In this document: piece after piece, positions 37,654 to 50,639 of the stretch
Layout of the letters: the number at the start of each line of letters is the position of its first letter
Position numbering within the stretch: the stretch's first letter is position 1
Assembly (NCBI GenBank): GCA_036874045.1
Contig: CM072340.1
Span: 20,945,001-21,009,000, forward strand
Reading direction: 5' to 3'
Origin: Cymodocea nodosa
Taxonomy: Eukaryota; Streptophyta; Magnoliopsida; Alismatales; Cymodoceaceae
DNA: 64,000 nt
The notes under the pieces: model-generated
Seen by the model: only the letters and a program-made list of their open reading frames with translations
The model's database searches: none
What the model was told of the DNA's origin: nothing
Translations under genes and position numbers: made by a program

Positions 37654-38844
37654 TCACAACAATCCCCTTATGTATGGTTTCTTGCATAGCTGCTGCTGCT
37701 GCTGCTGCTGCTGTGGTTCTCCACCACCCCAGAGATCCAGCTCTCTTCTCCTCTTTCCGTACCAGCCCTCACCACCGCTACCAGTGCCGGCACCGGCCGG
37801 CGCCTTGATGATATTGACACCGAACAACCTCACCACCTGCACCGGCTTCGGCTGGACGACCGGTAAAAGAGCATGGTTGAAGCTGCAGTTGACTGCGGCA
37901 TGAATACCGCCGGCAGTCACCACCCTCGGCTTCCAGTCGATAAATAGGTGCCTCTCGGGCCCGATCGACCGCTGGAAGCTCACGACGTCTCCAGCTTTGA
38001 GGTTCTTCTCCTTCACGAACCTACTCCAACCTTTCGTTAGAACGTAGCTCTGGCTACTGTTCCAGTAGGAGTAACGGAACCTCCACACCTTGCCGCCGCC
38101 GTCCTCGAAGTTGAGCAGCACCCCCTTGGACGCGACGGAGCCGCCGGTACTGCTGATCTGCAGCGGAAAGTGCTTCTCGGCGTGCTGCTTCGGTATGACA
38201 AGCCTGTTCAGCTTGCCGACATCGCTGGGTGTGACGGCCTTATCGAACAAGTGCTCCCTCGCCGCCGCAGACGCCATAGGGTTCTTGAAAGCACCGCTCC
38301 GCTTTAATCCGAAGGAGAGGTGGTCGGAGGAGCCGGCGAAGTGCCTTCGGCTCTGCTGTAGCTCATCATGGTAGGTGTGCTTCCTCAGCATATCGACGAT
38401 CTCGGTCTTGGAGTGGGAGTTAAGGAAGAGCAATTCGATGGCGTCGAGGCCATCGGAATCGGAGAGGGGCTTGAAGTTGGTGGCCGCGTCGCGGCCGCGG
38501 AACCGTTGAGCGGCGACATCGTAAGCACGGGCGGCCTCCGACTCCTCGTTGAAGGTCCCGAGCCAGACGCGCTGGTGCTTCTCGTAAATTTGAGCCCCCC
38601 ACCGGCCGTTGGGCTGCGGGACCACACCTTTGAATCGGGAGGACGGCAGCTTCCTCGACTCGGCCTCGGCAACTCCGACCTCTGGGGGATCAAGGACGAC
38701 GCTCTCTCCGCTGCCGAAGCGTTGGATGCGATCGTGAGTGGGCGGAGGGGGAGGAGGTGGCAGCGCGGCCGGTATTGGTGGCGGGGAGTCGGCAGGTGAC
38801 ATGTCTTCCTCCTCTACCTCTATGCTGCCGGTGCTGTTCTCCAT
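37654..38844 (-). CDS. RAV-type transcription factor (AP2 + B3)
   Basis: Nuclear repressor of the RAV/TEMPRANILLO family, 396 aa in a single exon, as usual for RAV genes. AP2 domain at residues 69-126 ([39 protein letters not shown]). B3 domain at about 198-308 ([51 protein letters not shown]). The AP2 part is known to bind CAACA and the B3 part CACCTG. Repressor motif RLFGV at 339-343, a basic stretch KRRR at 364-367, and a run of eight glutamines at 378-385. The N-terminus is proline-rich (21-35). Codons are strongly GC-rich compared with the flanks. Family roles include delaying flowering and restraining growth; which RAV this is cannot be told. Confidence 0.97.
   Translation of the reverse strand: MENSTGSIEVEEEDMSPADSPPPIPAALPPPPPPPTHDRIQRFGSGESVVLDPPEVGVAEAESRKLPSSRFKGVVPQPNGRWGAQIYEKHQRVWLGTFNEESEAARAYDVAAQRFRGRDAATNFKPLSDSDGLDAIELLFLNSHSKTEIVDMLRKHTYHDELQQSRRHFAGSSDHLSFGLKRSGAFKNPMASAAAREHLFDKAVTPSDVGKLNRLVIPKQHAEKHFPLQISSTGGSVASKGVLLNFEDGGGKVWRFRYSYWNSSQSYVLTKGWSRFVKEKNLKAGDVVSFQRSIGPERHLFIDWKPRVVTAGGIHAAVNCSFNHALLPVVQPKPVQVVRLFGVNIIKAPAGAGTGSGGEGWYGKRRRELDLWGGGEPQQQQQQQQLCKKPYIRGLL
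37689..37714 (-). repeat. CAG repeat encoding poly-Gln in RAV
   Basis: GCTGCT repeat on the + strand, read as CAG on the coding strand, giving Q378-Q385 just before the C-terminus [11 protein letters not shown]. Confidence 0.95.
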
Positions 38845-39023
38845 GCGGAGATCGATTATAGAAGGAGGCGGAGGGGAAAGAGCTACGACGCCGGGCGACG
38901 ATCAGTGTTCCTGTGGCAATAAAATCTGTGGTGGTTGTGTGTGTTTTTTAAGCACTTGTGTTGCGATTCTTCCGACGCTGTTTCCCTGGGCAGATGTGGG
39001 AGCAATTTGGGTGCGCATGTGTG

Positions 39024-39033
39024 CTTTTTATAG
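39024..39033 (-). promoter_or_regulatory. candidate TATA box of RAV gene
   Basis: The minus strand reads CTATAAAAAG about 180 bp before the start codon, a close match to a plant TATA box at a plausible distance. Confidence 0.6.
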
Positions 39034-39089
39034 ATGCAACTGTAGATGCATTTTTATTTTATTTGCCAATTCTAATGCCTCGCTTATTT

Positions 39090-40645
39090 AATTAAGAGTA
39101 ACGTTACCTTTAGAATTGAAACCTAATAATATCTTAACCCTGTAAAAAAAAAAAAAAAAAATTAACCCTAGAATCCCAATGATAATTCTTTGGCATTTAT
39201 CACTTAATGCAACTTTCATTAATCTTGATGCGTGCACAATAATATATTGTTACTCAACTGAGGAAATCCTCGGTCATCCTGTAGAGCTAGTAGTAGCACC
39301 TTATCATAGGTTATACAGGTCGACTTGTTAATTACACAAAACTCTAGTTAGCTATGTATATACGTCGACCATACGTTTGAAGACTTGGAAGCCACTGCTT
39401 GCTGCTTTTAACAACACACAACCCAAGCAGATGCCTCACTCTTAGTACGTAACTGTTTTGTGATTGAAGTTTATGTCTAGCCTGTTGAAATGTCGATGAA
39501 TTGAATAATATGAGTTGAGAAAGTTCTTCGTATCCGAGAGAACGAGATACTTACTTACCATGTATTACAATATTCCCTGTTATTACCGACGATCTTTATT
39601 ATGTTTTGCGTGCGCCCTCATTTTGGGTTGGTTTTGCTCAAAGAAAGCTAGTTTTGGTTGTTATTCTAGTTAGGTTAAAATACGAACGTCTAATTCAAAT
39701 CTAATTTTTTCGTAGATTAATTTCCTTATGCATCACATATAGATGGATATAACAACAACGATCTAAACGATATATATATATATATATGTTTGTTTGTTTA
39801 CCTTTCTCCGTGTAAACACCACCACTCCACCACACATGGATGTAATCACCTTTTCCTCGCAATTACGTGACGAATAAAGAATTTTCATGTCAAGAAATGT
39901 TAAAGGAGCAGACCTACATAAGTCAATATATACATATTAATTATCCCTTTTTACTCGTTTGAATCTTCCAAGAACATACTAATTACCACGATTAACGTCT
40001 TTGATCATTCTCTGTCGTCTTATAAGATATACAAGAAAAGAGAGAATTTTGAGGACATATATATATATATACAATACACTCTTATTAAAAATGTAGACGT
40101 AGGTACGTACGTTTACCGGTGTTGTTTGATGTTTACGTGGGGTGGGGCCAAAACTCAAAAGGTGGAGGCAAGTTGATGGACGGATTCACATGAAGGGGAG
40201 GGGGGTGGACCAAAACTCTCATGACTTGAAAGTTCGAATTCTTAATTATCTACCGGAATTTAAGTTTTGGTCGACGTAAAATTATGATTTTTACAATAAA
40301 AACTCATTTTCCTTGAATCTTCACCAAGCTCCCGATTGACCGATGACATCGACCGCGTGTACTCCTCCTTCCTGATCACCCGATCACCACCACCCGTCGA
40401 TACCATCGATATGTATGTCAGAGTCGTCTGCCCGTGGTGTTTTTTCTTCTTGATTGAAATTCGACCACAGATATATCATTCATTGCCTTCGTCAATTAAA
40501 TGGATTACTGTACTAATACACGTAATCTGCCTCCCACCTTTTCAGACTGATCGTGCCATCTCTCTGCTGTTGACTCGATCCATGTTATTATGTGCATATT
40601 GTCGACAGGAAATACATTGCAGAATTTGTGGGTTACAGTCACCTT

Positions 40646-40679
<34 letters not shown>

Positions 40680-43600
40680 GTCGATGAGGTTATATATGTT
40701 GCCCTTTTACGCCGGCGGCCGGTCCAACGATGGGATGGAGGCCTTGAGTAATATATATATATATATATATATATATATCTAAAAAAAAAAAATGTTGGTT
40801 GAATAGTTGCTGTTGGAGACTGATCCGTAACCACCATCATTTTAATTTGCTGCTGGCCATGAAACAAATTAATATGTATAATGGGCACCACCCACCGTTG
40901 TCATCTGCAGATGATTAATCAATCAACCCACCGGGTGTGTGTTCAACAATATTATTTCTACCACTCTCACCAGGTTGCCTGAAAAAGGCCGGATATGAGA
41001 AATGCGATTATGTATTAGTCCATTCCACGGACTAATCCCATCTATCGATATATATATAATAAGAAAAAAGTATAGGTAAGGATTCGATGGAAAAGCTATA
41101 TTCGTACGGAAGAGACGTGAGACACTGTTTTCCGAAGTAGACAGTGAATCGTCAGAGAGAGAGAGAGAGAGAGAGAGAAGGCGGTCCCCATGGTTAAATT
41201 GCCCAAGTTGGCAAGTGGAGCAAGTGCTTAATTGTTGGTAATTTCGGGGGCGGGCCACCGGTTTTGAAGGGGCCGCCGGCGTCGTCTTCTTCTTCTCCCT
41301 TTCTCCTCCGCAGAATTTGAAGGGCCCGGCGCCGTGAATTCGTTGCGTGATGTACGCCCAGATGCATGCATGTTATTTCATGTGATTTTCACCAGGAAGT
41401 TTCGTCGAATTTACTGGTACATCAAATTGAATTATTTGGAATCTGGTTGCTAACAAAATTTCGAGGTAGAGAAGAAGGTACGCTGGAAAAAGGTTGCAAA
41501 GACTCTGGAGGATGCTATTGCTTCAATCCACTCTATCAATCCACCTGGCTTATATATTTAGACTTTTCAAAGCATGTTGTTCTCAACTCCATTACGATCT
41601 GACCGAGGCACGTGGGAGATAGAAATCTAGCTACATGATACACATGTAGATAACAAGAAGTATATATGGATCGATATAGACGTCGGAAAGGAAAGCATGT
41701 TCTTCCCTTTAACGTAATTAATATATTCATCCTCATCATCTCCTTCAACTTCATTTAAGTTTGTGGCGTAGATTTTTATTTGACATTAATTATGTTTGCT
41801 TGCTCTTGGATTCCACGTCAAAGATTTCTTTCGTTAAGAGTCTCACTGATTAATAAATAAAACCACACCAGCTATTGGTCTTTTGGAAATTAATAAAAAG
41901 ATACAGACACAAAGATCCGAATTCATACTTTGAAAGATGTAAACCACAAAAGCTTAACTAGCTTAGCAACTTAGAATTCACTGTAACCATGCTGTCTGCT
42001 ACCGATGATAAGTTATGGTGTAGATATTCATTTGTAGAAATGATAAAAAGTACTGATAGGGTCAGTTCTCGCATATGATGAACTCTTCTATATGTTCATT
42101 GTTAATTAATTTTGTATCAAGAACTAATTTATGTACGTACATTTATAAGTATGTATATAAATAAATCACAAGTGAAAAAGAATGTCATACAAATTTTACG
42201 TTCGTAAAGGTAAGGACAAGATTATATGAATTATTTCACTTGTATTGATTAATTTTGAGTTGAAGGTTCAATAGAAGTCACATCTCATACTTTTCCAATG
42301 AACCGTATCTTCAACTCTAACCCATCCCTAATCATCGACAGTTGTCTGTATGGGTCATCTTTTCTTATTCCCAAAGTACATACTGTTCATTTTAAATCCA
42401 GCATCACCATTAATAACTAGCCCTATATGAATAGGAAAAGACTATTAACCATTCCTCTCTCTCTCTCTCTCCCTCTCTAAATATGCACATATCATTCCAC
42501 ATATATATATATATATATATATAGGGCTCTCCCTCATCAAAAAGGATGTATAGGTATGCTTGATCAGGAAGAAAGAAATAATGTGGAAGAAACGTACGTA
42601 ATGCCACCTGCTGGGGCTGTTGAATCTTTAATTCCATATCAGGTCGGGCATGATATGCACCTCCGGCTTTTGTTAATGCTGCGCGCCTTTTAGAGATTCG
42701 TTATCCGGGTTATTATATTAAACAAATGGGAAAAGCACTGGTTAATTAACATTAACTCGAAGATGGAATGGTGGGGGGACCTCTTCCTTCTCGTGACGAT
42801 CCATCTCACCATTAGACAAATGATGCGTGGTTATCAGTGATCGATGACGACGATGGTGATATATATATATATATATTCCTCCCGCAAGTGGCGGTCATTG
42901 ACTTGCCCCTTCATCCACAACGAGGGCTGCTTTTGTATCGTCTGTCTTTATTCACGATCCCAGATATTCATATTCATGTACGTCCTTGTTGTTGCACGCT
43001 TCTGGTTGATTTTTTCTTTTTCTTTTTCTTTTTTTTCTCATCCTGAATTGATTTGGGTCGATGATTCTTTCCTATTTTTCAAAATTCCTATTATTTTCTT
43101 TTGTGATAAAAGATATTTTGATTCGAATTTAGATAAAAACACCACCATTATCATCCGCGCAACAAGTCGATCATCGATCCTAAAGCAAGGGATAATTAAG
43201 ATGATATGTGTATCATTATTTATGGATCACAGGTGGAGTCGTATCAATCACAAAACAAAACAAAAAAAACGATTAATTCGACGATGGACGAGGGTCGGAC
43301 GTGTTCACTTCTCCACCACTTCTTCGCCAGCGTTGGAGTACGGCCGGTATATGTGCTTACTTTGTTAGGTAAAACGACACCACCATCACCCATACATATA
43401 TATCATTCATATTTTTCGTCGTCATATATATGTCTAATGCCCGACAACCAAATATTTACCGTGGCTGTGGACGGGGAGGTCGATGCCAGGTCAACCGTCT
43501 CGTTTCCAAGTTCTTTTTGCTTCACCGGAAATGCTCTTCGGGCGATTCCGACAAAACCCACTGGCTAATACCTGGAAGAAACTTGATGGATTAAAAATAA

Positions 43601-43825
43601 TAGCATTTAGAATTTTCATAAAATTTCAAATTTCGTAAATAATACAATCCCCAAAGTTAAGGAGGAATACAGGCCGGTGCCAATCAAAGATGCGTTGCAT
43701 CCGTCACTGACAGTGCCAGTTTTCTACCGCAACCATTATCGTCGTCATCATTATTTAAACCTCACCCTAATCTTCCGAACGAAGACAAGGAAAGTTAGAG
43801 TAGAAATCCAAAAAGGTGTTCTTCT
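39090..43825. other. intergenic DNA upstream of RAV, rich in microsatellites
   Basis: No supported gene. (AT)n tracts at 39769-39786, 40052-40070, 40648-40676, 40749-40778, 42501-42523 and 42859-42876, and a (GA)n tract at 41154-41178. Open frames here come from the repeats (poly Ile-Tyr). The distal RAV promoter probably lies in the left part. Confidence 0.6.
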
Positions 43826-43829
43826 TCCA

Positions 43830-43855
43830 CCCCCCCCCCCCCCCCCCCCCCCCCA
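43830..43855. repeat. poly-C homopolymer, about 25 bp
   Basis: An uninterrupted C run between TTCTTCCA and ACTGCATG. Its length in the assembly may be unreliable. Confidence 0.9.
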
Positions 43856-46800
43856 CTGCATGTTGCCAAGGTTGATCAACAGTCAAATCACGTGCTGCGA
43901 CACTCCTACAGTTTCTCTGATCTTTCCTCCCATCTTGCCGCTATAAGTTTTCTTAACTATTTACATATTAAATTCAACAAAAATCTGTTTATAGATAGAG
44001 CGAGTGCGTGGTAGACACGAACGGCATCCATCTATGGCATAGAAGATTATTCATTTTATGGAGTCACCGTTAGATGGCCTCACCGATATTTTATTTTTGA
44101 GCACATCACTTAGCACGTTAAAATTATTTGATCGATCTCATTCATCACCACATGATCACAATCCATGATCCTGCGGCCGAACGCTAGCCACCAGATGGAT
44201 TTTTTTGCATCCGGCGTCTTGACATGATCGTCGATCATACATCAACGGGTCGCCATGCATACATGATTTCTAATTTCTTTTCCTTTTCTTCCTTCGTTGA
44301 TGGGGACCGCACATGAGGATGGTCCCTGCTTTAAGTGAACAACATCCTGCAGTAGTCTTCAGATTGGTATGCACGGTTGTCAAATTTGAACGTTTCAGAT
44401 TTCCAAAAATCGGAAAGGAAAAAAAGAAAAGAAAAAAGCGAACGGTTTCAGATTTCCATTAATCGGTGGGTCTGAAATTCAACGGTTCTTATGATTTTTA
44501 TTTGAATTGAAATTTTAGTTAATTAATACACAGATCATTATTGTGAAGAAAATGCTACCGTCGGTCCGCAGTCGTACTACAAGCCAGCTTGCCCGTAGTT
44601 GTCATTAGCAATTGGAAAGAAATGAATAATTTGGCAGACGACTCGCTAACCCACCACCATCCATCCCACTTGGATATATATATATGTATACCACATCCAC
44701 ATTTAATTTTTCGACAGAAAAGTTGAAACTTTATTTTACCTGCTGTGGTAAAGGACGGGAAGCAAACAGGAAATGCGTCATTATTCTAACATATCTCTTA
44801 CTAATTCTTTTCAATATTAAATTATGTAACTTTAATTTAATATTCTTTTTTCTGCTATTCTTGTTTGTAAGGTAAATTTTGACCTTCCTCTACCTCTTTT
44901 AGCTTGTTTCACTTAAATTAATTTATTCTCCTTTCCTGAAAAATAGTGCCAAACCATTAAATCTAATTCTATTTCATTTTGAATGAAATCATTTACTAAC
45001 TTATACTATTATTACTTATCTGTCTTAGCAATTTTATCTCTCTCTCTCTCTTTTCTTTTTTTTTGAAACGCAGCATTTTTATCTCCATTACAAAAATTTA
45101 TTGTGTCTGTTATACATACATGGGCACCACAGTTATTTCTTGGTACAATTAATAATTGCATGTACGGTAGGATTTGTATCTTCTTGGAAATTTCCTTTCC
45201 ATATGTTTTCACACTTATTACAAAGATAGTTTAAGATCAATTAACATATAATATTAATTCCTATTGTAGAGTTTTCTTATGACATATATATAAGAATCAG
45301 TTTATATGAATTCCAATACCTACAGTCGTATATACATGTGTGTGTGTACATACATATATATATATATTCATAGATGATAGATATTACCAATTGTTACCTT
45401 CGAATATGACACGGGATTCAAAAAATTGAGCAGGTAAAAATTGAATAAACATCGTAAACTAGTAGTGGCTGTTGGTAAGAGTTAATTAAGTGGTGTTTCC
45501 TTGTTGTAACATTAATTAATTAATTAATTAATTAACATGAAGCTGTGGGAGCGTGCAACTTGCATTCTCTGGTCCCCGACCTCCACACATGTTACGGCCC
45601 GCCAGGACAGGAGCTTTGTTTAATTTTGATTCCTACAAGTTCAACGATGGCTGCCCTGATAGTTTATTATGGTCATGTACCTCCTCCCTCTTTATCTTTT
45701 TGTCTTTGTACACCTCTCTTTCTCTCTCCTTTCTTTCTACTGCACATGATTTACTTTTCTTCCTACCCCACCCGGTCCCTTCCTCTGGGCTGGTCCTGTT
45801 CTCTCTGGTCTCCCACAGCCCCACTTGTGCAACTCTTTGCTTGCCAGCTCTTCCAACTTGACATCACTTGATCATATCTTTTGTTGGGCGACAAACACCA
45901 ATTGCCAATTTGATAATAGCCACTGCCACCAGATTAGGTACTCTTCCATCTGATGCATGCAGTAATTAATGGGATAACAGATGAAGAGGCCATCAGACTG
46001 ACAGACAGACATAATTAACAATTGAGTTATGAAGATGTTGGCAACTATTTCATCCCAAGCTATATACTGGATGTATGTGTGTGTGTTTAATACACCTTAT
46101 ACTGGATACATGAAGACTGGGTGCAGATTATTAAATTGAAAAAAAGAAGATGGAAGAAGCAGTGCATTTACCTTGCAAGTTGTCGTCTGATCTCCTTACA
46201 AGGATGATGATACCACCACTGCAGATTCCCTGTGGATGTGACCAGCGACATGTGGGTTCATTGGTGGTGCAACTTGCAGGTGAAGGCTATCGGATTCGGC
46301 AAATTGATGGATTGATGAGAATATATATTCCATATGTGAACAAGGAAATGGTGGGTCAAATTCTAATTGCTTGGTGTGAGACATCTCTGAAGGTTTCATT
46401 TCAGATAACATGTATGCCTGCGTTGTCCATCATATATCCATTATTCATATGTGAGTATACGTGCAGGATTAATTAGTAGACAATCCAAACTAGATTGTAC
46501 GGCCGGAACGAGTATTATTCAATCTACAGCTAAGCTTTTGGTCGCAAGCGGAGAAAATGAGGATCGCTTGCGACCACATATTATCGAGGGTTTCTTTGAC
46601 TGACTCCAGATTTCTTTCTTTCTCTTTTTTCTCCGTTGAGCTAACAAGAAACATGTGTAGTTCTAAATGTTACGCTTGAAAATATCAGAAACTTATAATT
46701 TTCATAAAGATAATGTTAGTGATAATATTCTTATCTATTAATATGTTTATATTTTGATGAATGATAAAATAATTTCTATTTAAGTTATGTAAAATGATAA
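43856..46800. other. intergenic, no gene seen
   Basis: Includes a (TTAA)n tract at about 45512-45534 and pyrimidine-rich 45660-45790. The plus-strand frame 46150-46476 (108 aa) has no recognisable domain and no good splice sites; I do not call it. Confidence 0.55.
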
Positions 46801-46829
46801 ACTTTAAATATAATATCAAGTCTATAAAT

Positions 46830-47260
46830 TTATAGATTGTCGTAAAAGTTATATAGTTAACTTTATATACAATTATAAATTTATTTGATTCATAACACTG
46901 ATTTAAAATTTTAAAATATATCTAAGTATATACTTTTATAGAGACCAGTAAAGTTATAAGGATAAATTTATGTTACTTCGTAAAGTTACGAAGTTACATT
47001 TATATATATAAGTTATAAATTTTAAGTTCGTAAAATTATAAGTTTAACGTTACGGATCTTCGTAAACTTATAATATATAAAATCTGTAAAGTTATAAGAA
47101 TAACTTAACGGATATCTGTAAGATTATCTTTTAAAATATTCATAAAGTTATAAGTCTAATATATACAGATTATTAAAAATAAAGAATTATGCTTTACATG
47201 TGTTAACTTGTAAGAGTCTGTAAAGTTAAAGAGATAAGTTTAAAAATGCTTGTAATGTTC
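46830..47260. repeat. degenerate repeat array, GTAAAGTTATAAG core
   Basis: Variants of (C/T)(T/C)GTAAA(G/A)TTATAAG recur about every 30-60 bp (near 46851, 46946, 46979, 47022, 47055, 47081, 47139, 47218), some linked to TTAACGG(A/T). Spacing is irregular and copies are diverged. Confidence 0.6.
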
Positions 47261-50200
47261 TACTATACATAACTTTACGAACTATAAAATGGGTTGCCCA
47301 TTGTAAATCTAGGAAAAATCATCAGCAAACCTTAGCAAATGTCGCACTTCATAATACAAAGTATTATAATACTTTAAGTATCTAATACAAAAAAAAGAAA
47401 GTTGAGCCTAATCGAAGCATAGCTTGGGTCTAACCAGACATCTTTTGTTTTTTTTATTAAAAAAAAGAAAGAAAAAATTTATATATAAATGGATGCGGGA
47501 GGACATCAAGACTTATAACCTCGACAACATGGGATACAGTGCCAAACTCATCTCTGTTGACCTCGCCAAGAACCTCCTCCATGTTAACTATAACTCTCTC
47601 ATCGTCATCAAGATGGAGACATCATTCTAAATTGGAACATACAAAGTAATTTCATATCTATAAATATTTATAAACACATAAGTTATAACTAAAAAATTGT
47701 ATCAAGTTTATATATATATGAATTTTCATTAGAATATGTGGAATAGATGGAACATCTAAATGGAATAATGACATATTTAATTAATAAATAAATGATATAT
47801 AAATATTTAATTTAATAATATATTAATTGATTAATATAAGTAGTTAATTATTTGATTAATTTGTTATTTAACTTCATTAAAAGTCAATTCTATTTAATTT
47901 CATTCAATTTTATTGTGTATACAAATACTTAAATTTTAATTTCTATTAAATTTCTAAACATACTCAAACATTTAAATTTTAAATTTTTACGATAAATTCT
48001 AAATGTACAAATAAACCTTAAGTTTCATAATAATGACTAAGTAAAGATTATCTACAAATCTATGAATTTGAACTTGTTAAAATCATTTTTTCACCTTCCA
48101 TAAAAAAAAAACTCACTTAAGAGAATCTTTTCAAATAAGCTAGATACATAAACGTGAGATTGATCAAGTTCTTTCTATCTCAAGTACCTAAGGTGAGATT
48201 GATTTGTATTAGGCTCTCTCATGCCGAAGATTGATTTACTCAGGAAGTCCTTTATCTTATCTGAAAATCACTTTGGGGGACTTTATCTAATATGAGAGCT
48301 TTCCATTAACATTTCACCTAAATTTATGTAGAAAATATGTGTAATATAATGTTATATTTATGTAGTAATGTGCGACTATTCTTATACTATTATTTCTACA
48401 TTATAATATACCTATCTTTATTTTAATGTATGTTTACATATTAGATTATATTATAACTGGAAAAGGTTTTTAGTAATTGAAGTCAAAATAATACTTAAAA
48501 ATTGCATCTAATTAGACGGAACAAATAAGATCATTTATATCATCCTAATAAGATAACTTTTTTTACTAGCTCAAATAACTAATTTTTTATACCTGATATA
48601 ACTGAGACTTTGTTTGAGATTAATTTTAAAAACCTCAAATTTCGTGGTTTAGAAGAATCATTTACAAACGTTATTGGAAAGACATATTTTGAGAAAAAAT
48701 TAAGAAGATTTTAAATAGTATTTCGTAGTTTATATTTATTTGTAACCAAAGAATTGAGAAAAAATTTGATACAAAATTTAGAAAAATTTTAAAAGAAAAC
48801 CTAAAATCTCGGCGGTATCTAAACCATATATACCACACCAATTTCTGTGAAGCATGCATGGGGTGGTGGTATGAGTGGCTTCCCACGTGCTAGCTAGGAA
48901 TTTTACCGAGGGGAAAAAAAAGTCTGGATTCCGTATGTGCAAAAACTTTACAAATATAAAGAGAAAACCAAGTTGTGCGCGTGGATGCATGGTGTAGGGT
49001 TTTGTGCCGTATGCACATCGGTATGTGCTGGTGGCTTTTAATATTTCACATAGGCGACGGAAGAAACATATATAAAAGCGGAGACGGGTACGTACAACTG
49101 CTTGCTAGGTTGGCCGGGCTTGTTGATGGATCAAGTGGGAAGAATGATTGGTGGAGAAACACAGTCCCTTTCATGTCGTGCTCTGTGGGGATGAGTTCAA
49201 TTTCTGGCGAGCCACCTGTGTCAACAACTCTAGCTATGGTTACATTCTAAATCTTAAAAATAGTAGTTTTATATTGTATAATATTATTAAGTGTTCCAGC
49301 TTAGCTTCTTGATTAGCTGCGAAGTATATATCATTGCTAGGAACCAATCACAACAAAAGAAAAACCGTACAATCTGAGCAGAGACATGCATGTTGCATAT
49401 ATATACACGGTGGCTTAAGAAACAGATAAAAGGCCACAAATTAAATTGCTGTTGAGAGTAAGAACAAAAAAACGTCAGTCCATGACAGTAATCGGAGATT
49501 GGATGGAGTTGGAGCAGATTCCCGAGCTATACATACGATAGAAGTTCCTATTTAGATCCTGTCGATTTAGCGTTTCCGTAACTGCTTCCGAAGAATTGTT
49601 ATTTGTGGCACCCGGCCAAGTTTATATTCTTGGACGAAAACTCGTGCGAAGTCAGCGGGGAGGTAATGGTTTTGTAACGGTATCAGAGAAAACGTACTGC
49701 TAAAATCATTCTGTATCTATTCAGCTGGCCCTGGTTTGATACCGAAACATGGATGAATAAGGTACGTATTCCAGACAAGAGGTTTGGACATTAACCTCCA
49801 TGCACGATTTCCTTGAGAAAAATATATTTCGACATATATTAGTGAGATGAAGAAAGGAAAAATTGCTATCGGACAGAAATTTTCAAACATTATTAACAAC
49901 AAATTAATGAACAATGTAATGATTCCAACGGGCAATCACATGACGTACAGCCCGTATCCCCCGCCCAATTTACCCTTCTTTCGTAAATTTTCTCTAGTAT
50001 CTATTTCAACATGAATCACAAGTCGAACGAATGTTTTGACCTCCTACCTAGGGTGCACGACTCTTCCCAATACATTTTTGTAAACTTGGATTTAACACCA
50101 CGGTCCATTAATATTTTCTGACAGTTGTTTACCTTAAAAATCCCAATATTGGTCATATCATGGGACAGAGACTCCGATTCATTTCGTCCTCCGTAGGACA

Positions 50201-50639
50201 TCAGCTGGACATATACCCTCCGATAGGTCTCGTAAGGAAGGCCCACGTGTTCTTCGAGAATATTGTTTTAACCATATCATGAAATGTATGGTTGCAAGAA
50301 CTTTCTTTCTTTACGACAAAATAAGGTTTTAAGCATATTCCAGGATGGGGATGAACCCAAGCTTGAGGATCCACTTGAAGTCCTATAAAAATAAGGTTTT
50401 TCCTATATGTCTTATCAGTGGTTCCCATGGGGTACCGTGTTGTGCAATCAATGATTTTCTAACCAAATTGCATTTAGTGCAAGACTCAAATTTCTAAGAG
50501 AACTGATATACTAAGCCATCTTGCTGTTTAGGTCTGCAAAATTTTAATACCCTAACTATCCAGTGGGTATTTTCTTCTGTTTACTTCGAAGTCCCACGGG
50601 AAGCTTTTTTTTTTTTTTTTTTTTTTTTAATTCTGTCGA
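47261..50639. other. intergenic, no supported gene
   Basis: Mostly AT-rich. 47487-47627 and 50016-50428 have coding-like composition without a recognised family (see findings). 48960-49250 has an unrecognised 91-codon plus frame. A poly-T run of about 22 lies at 50608-50629. Confidence 0.5.

Noticed and set aside
38090-38799. Several frames on both strands inside the RAV exon
   Set aside because: GC-rich shadows of the RAV coding frame.
40336-40891. Plus and minus frames of about 130-150 codons
   Set aside because: They depend on (AT)n runs read as Ile-Tyr and have no domain.
42844-43568. 174- and 120-codon plus frames
   Set aside because: Low-complexity starts (AT repeat, T-rich) and no recognisable protein; no splice support.
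45545-45871. 108-codon plus frame with Ser/Leu/Phe-rich sequence
   Set aside because: Arises from a pyrimidine-rich tract; both plus frames and the antisense are equally open.
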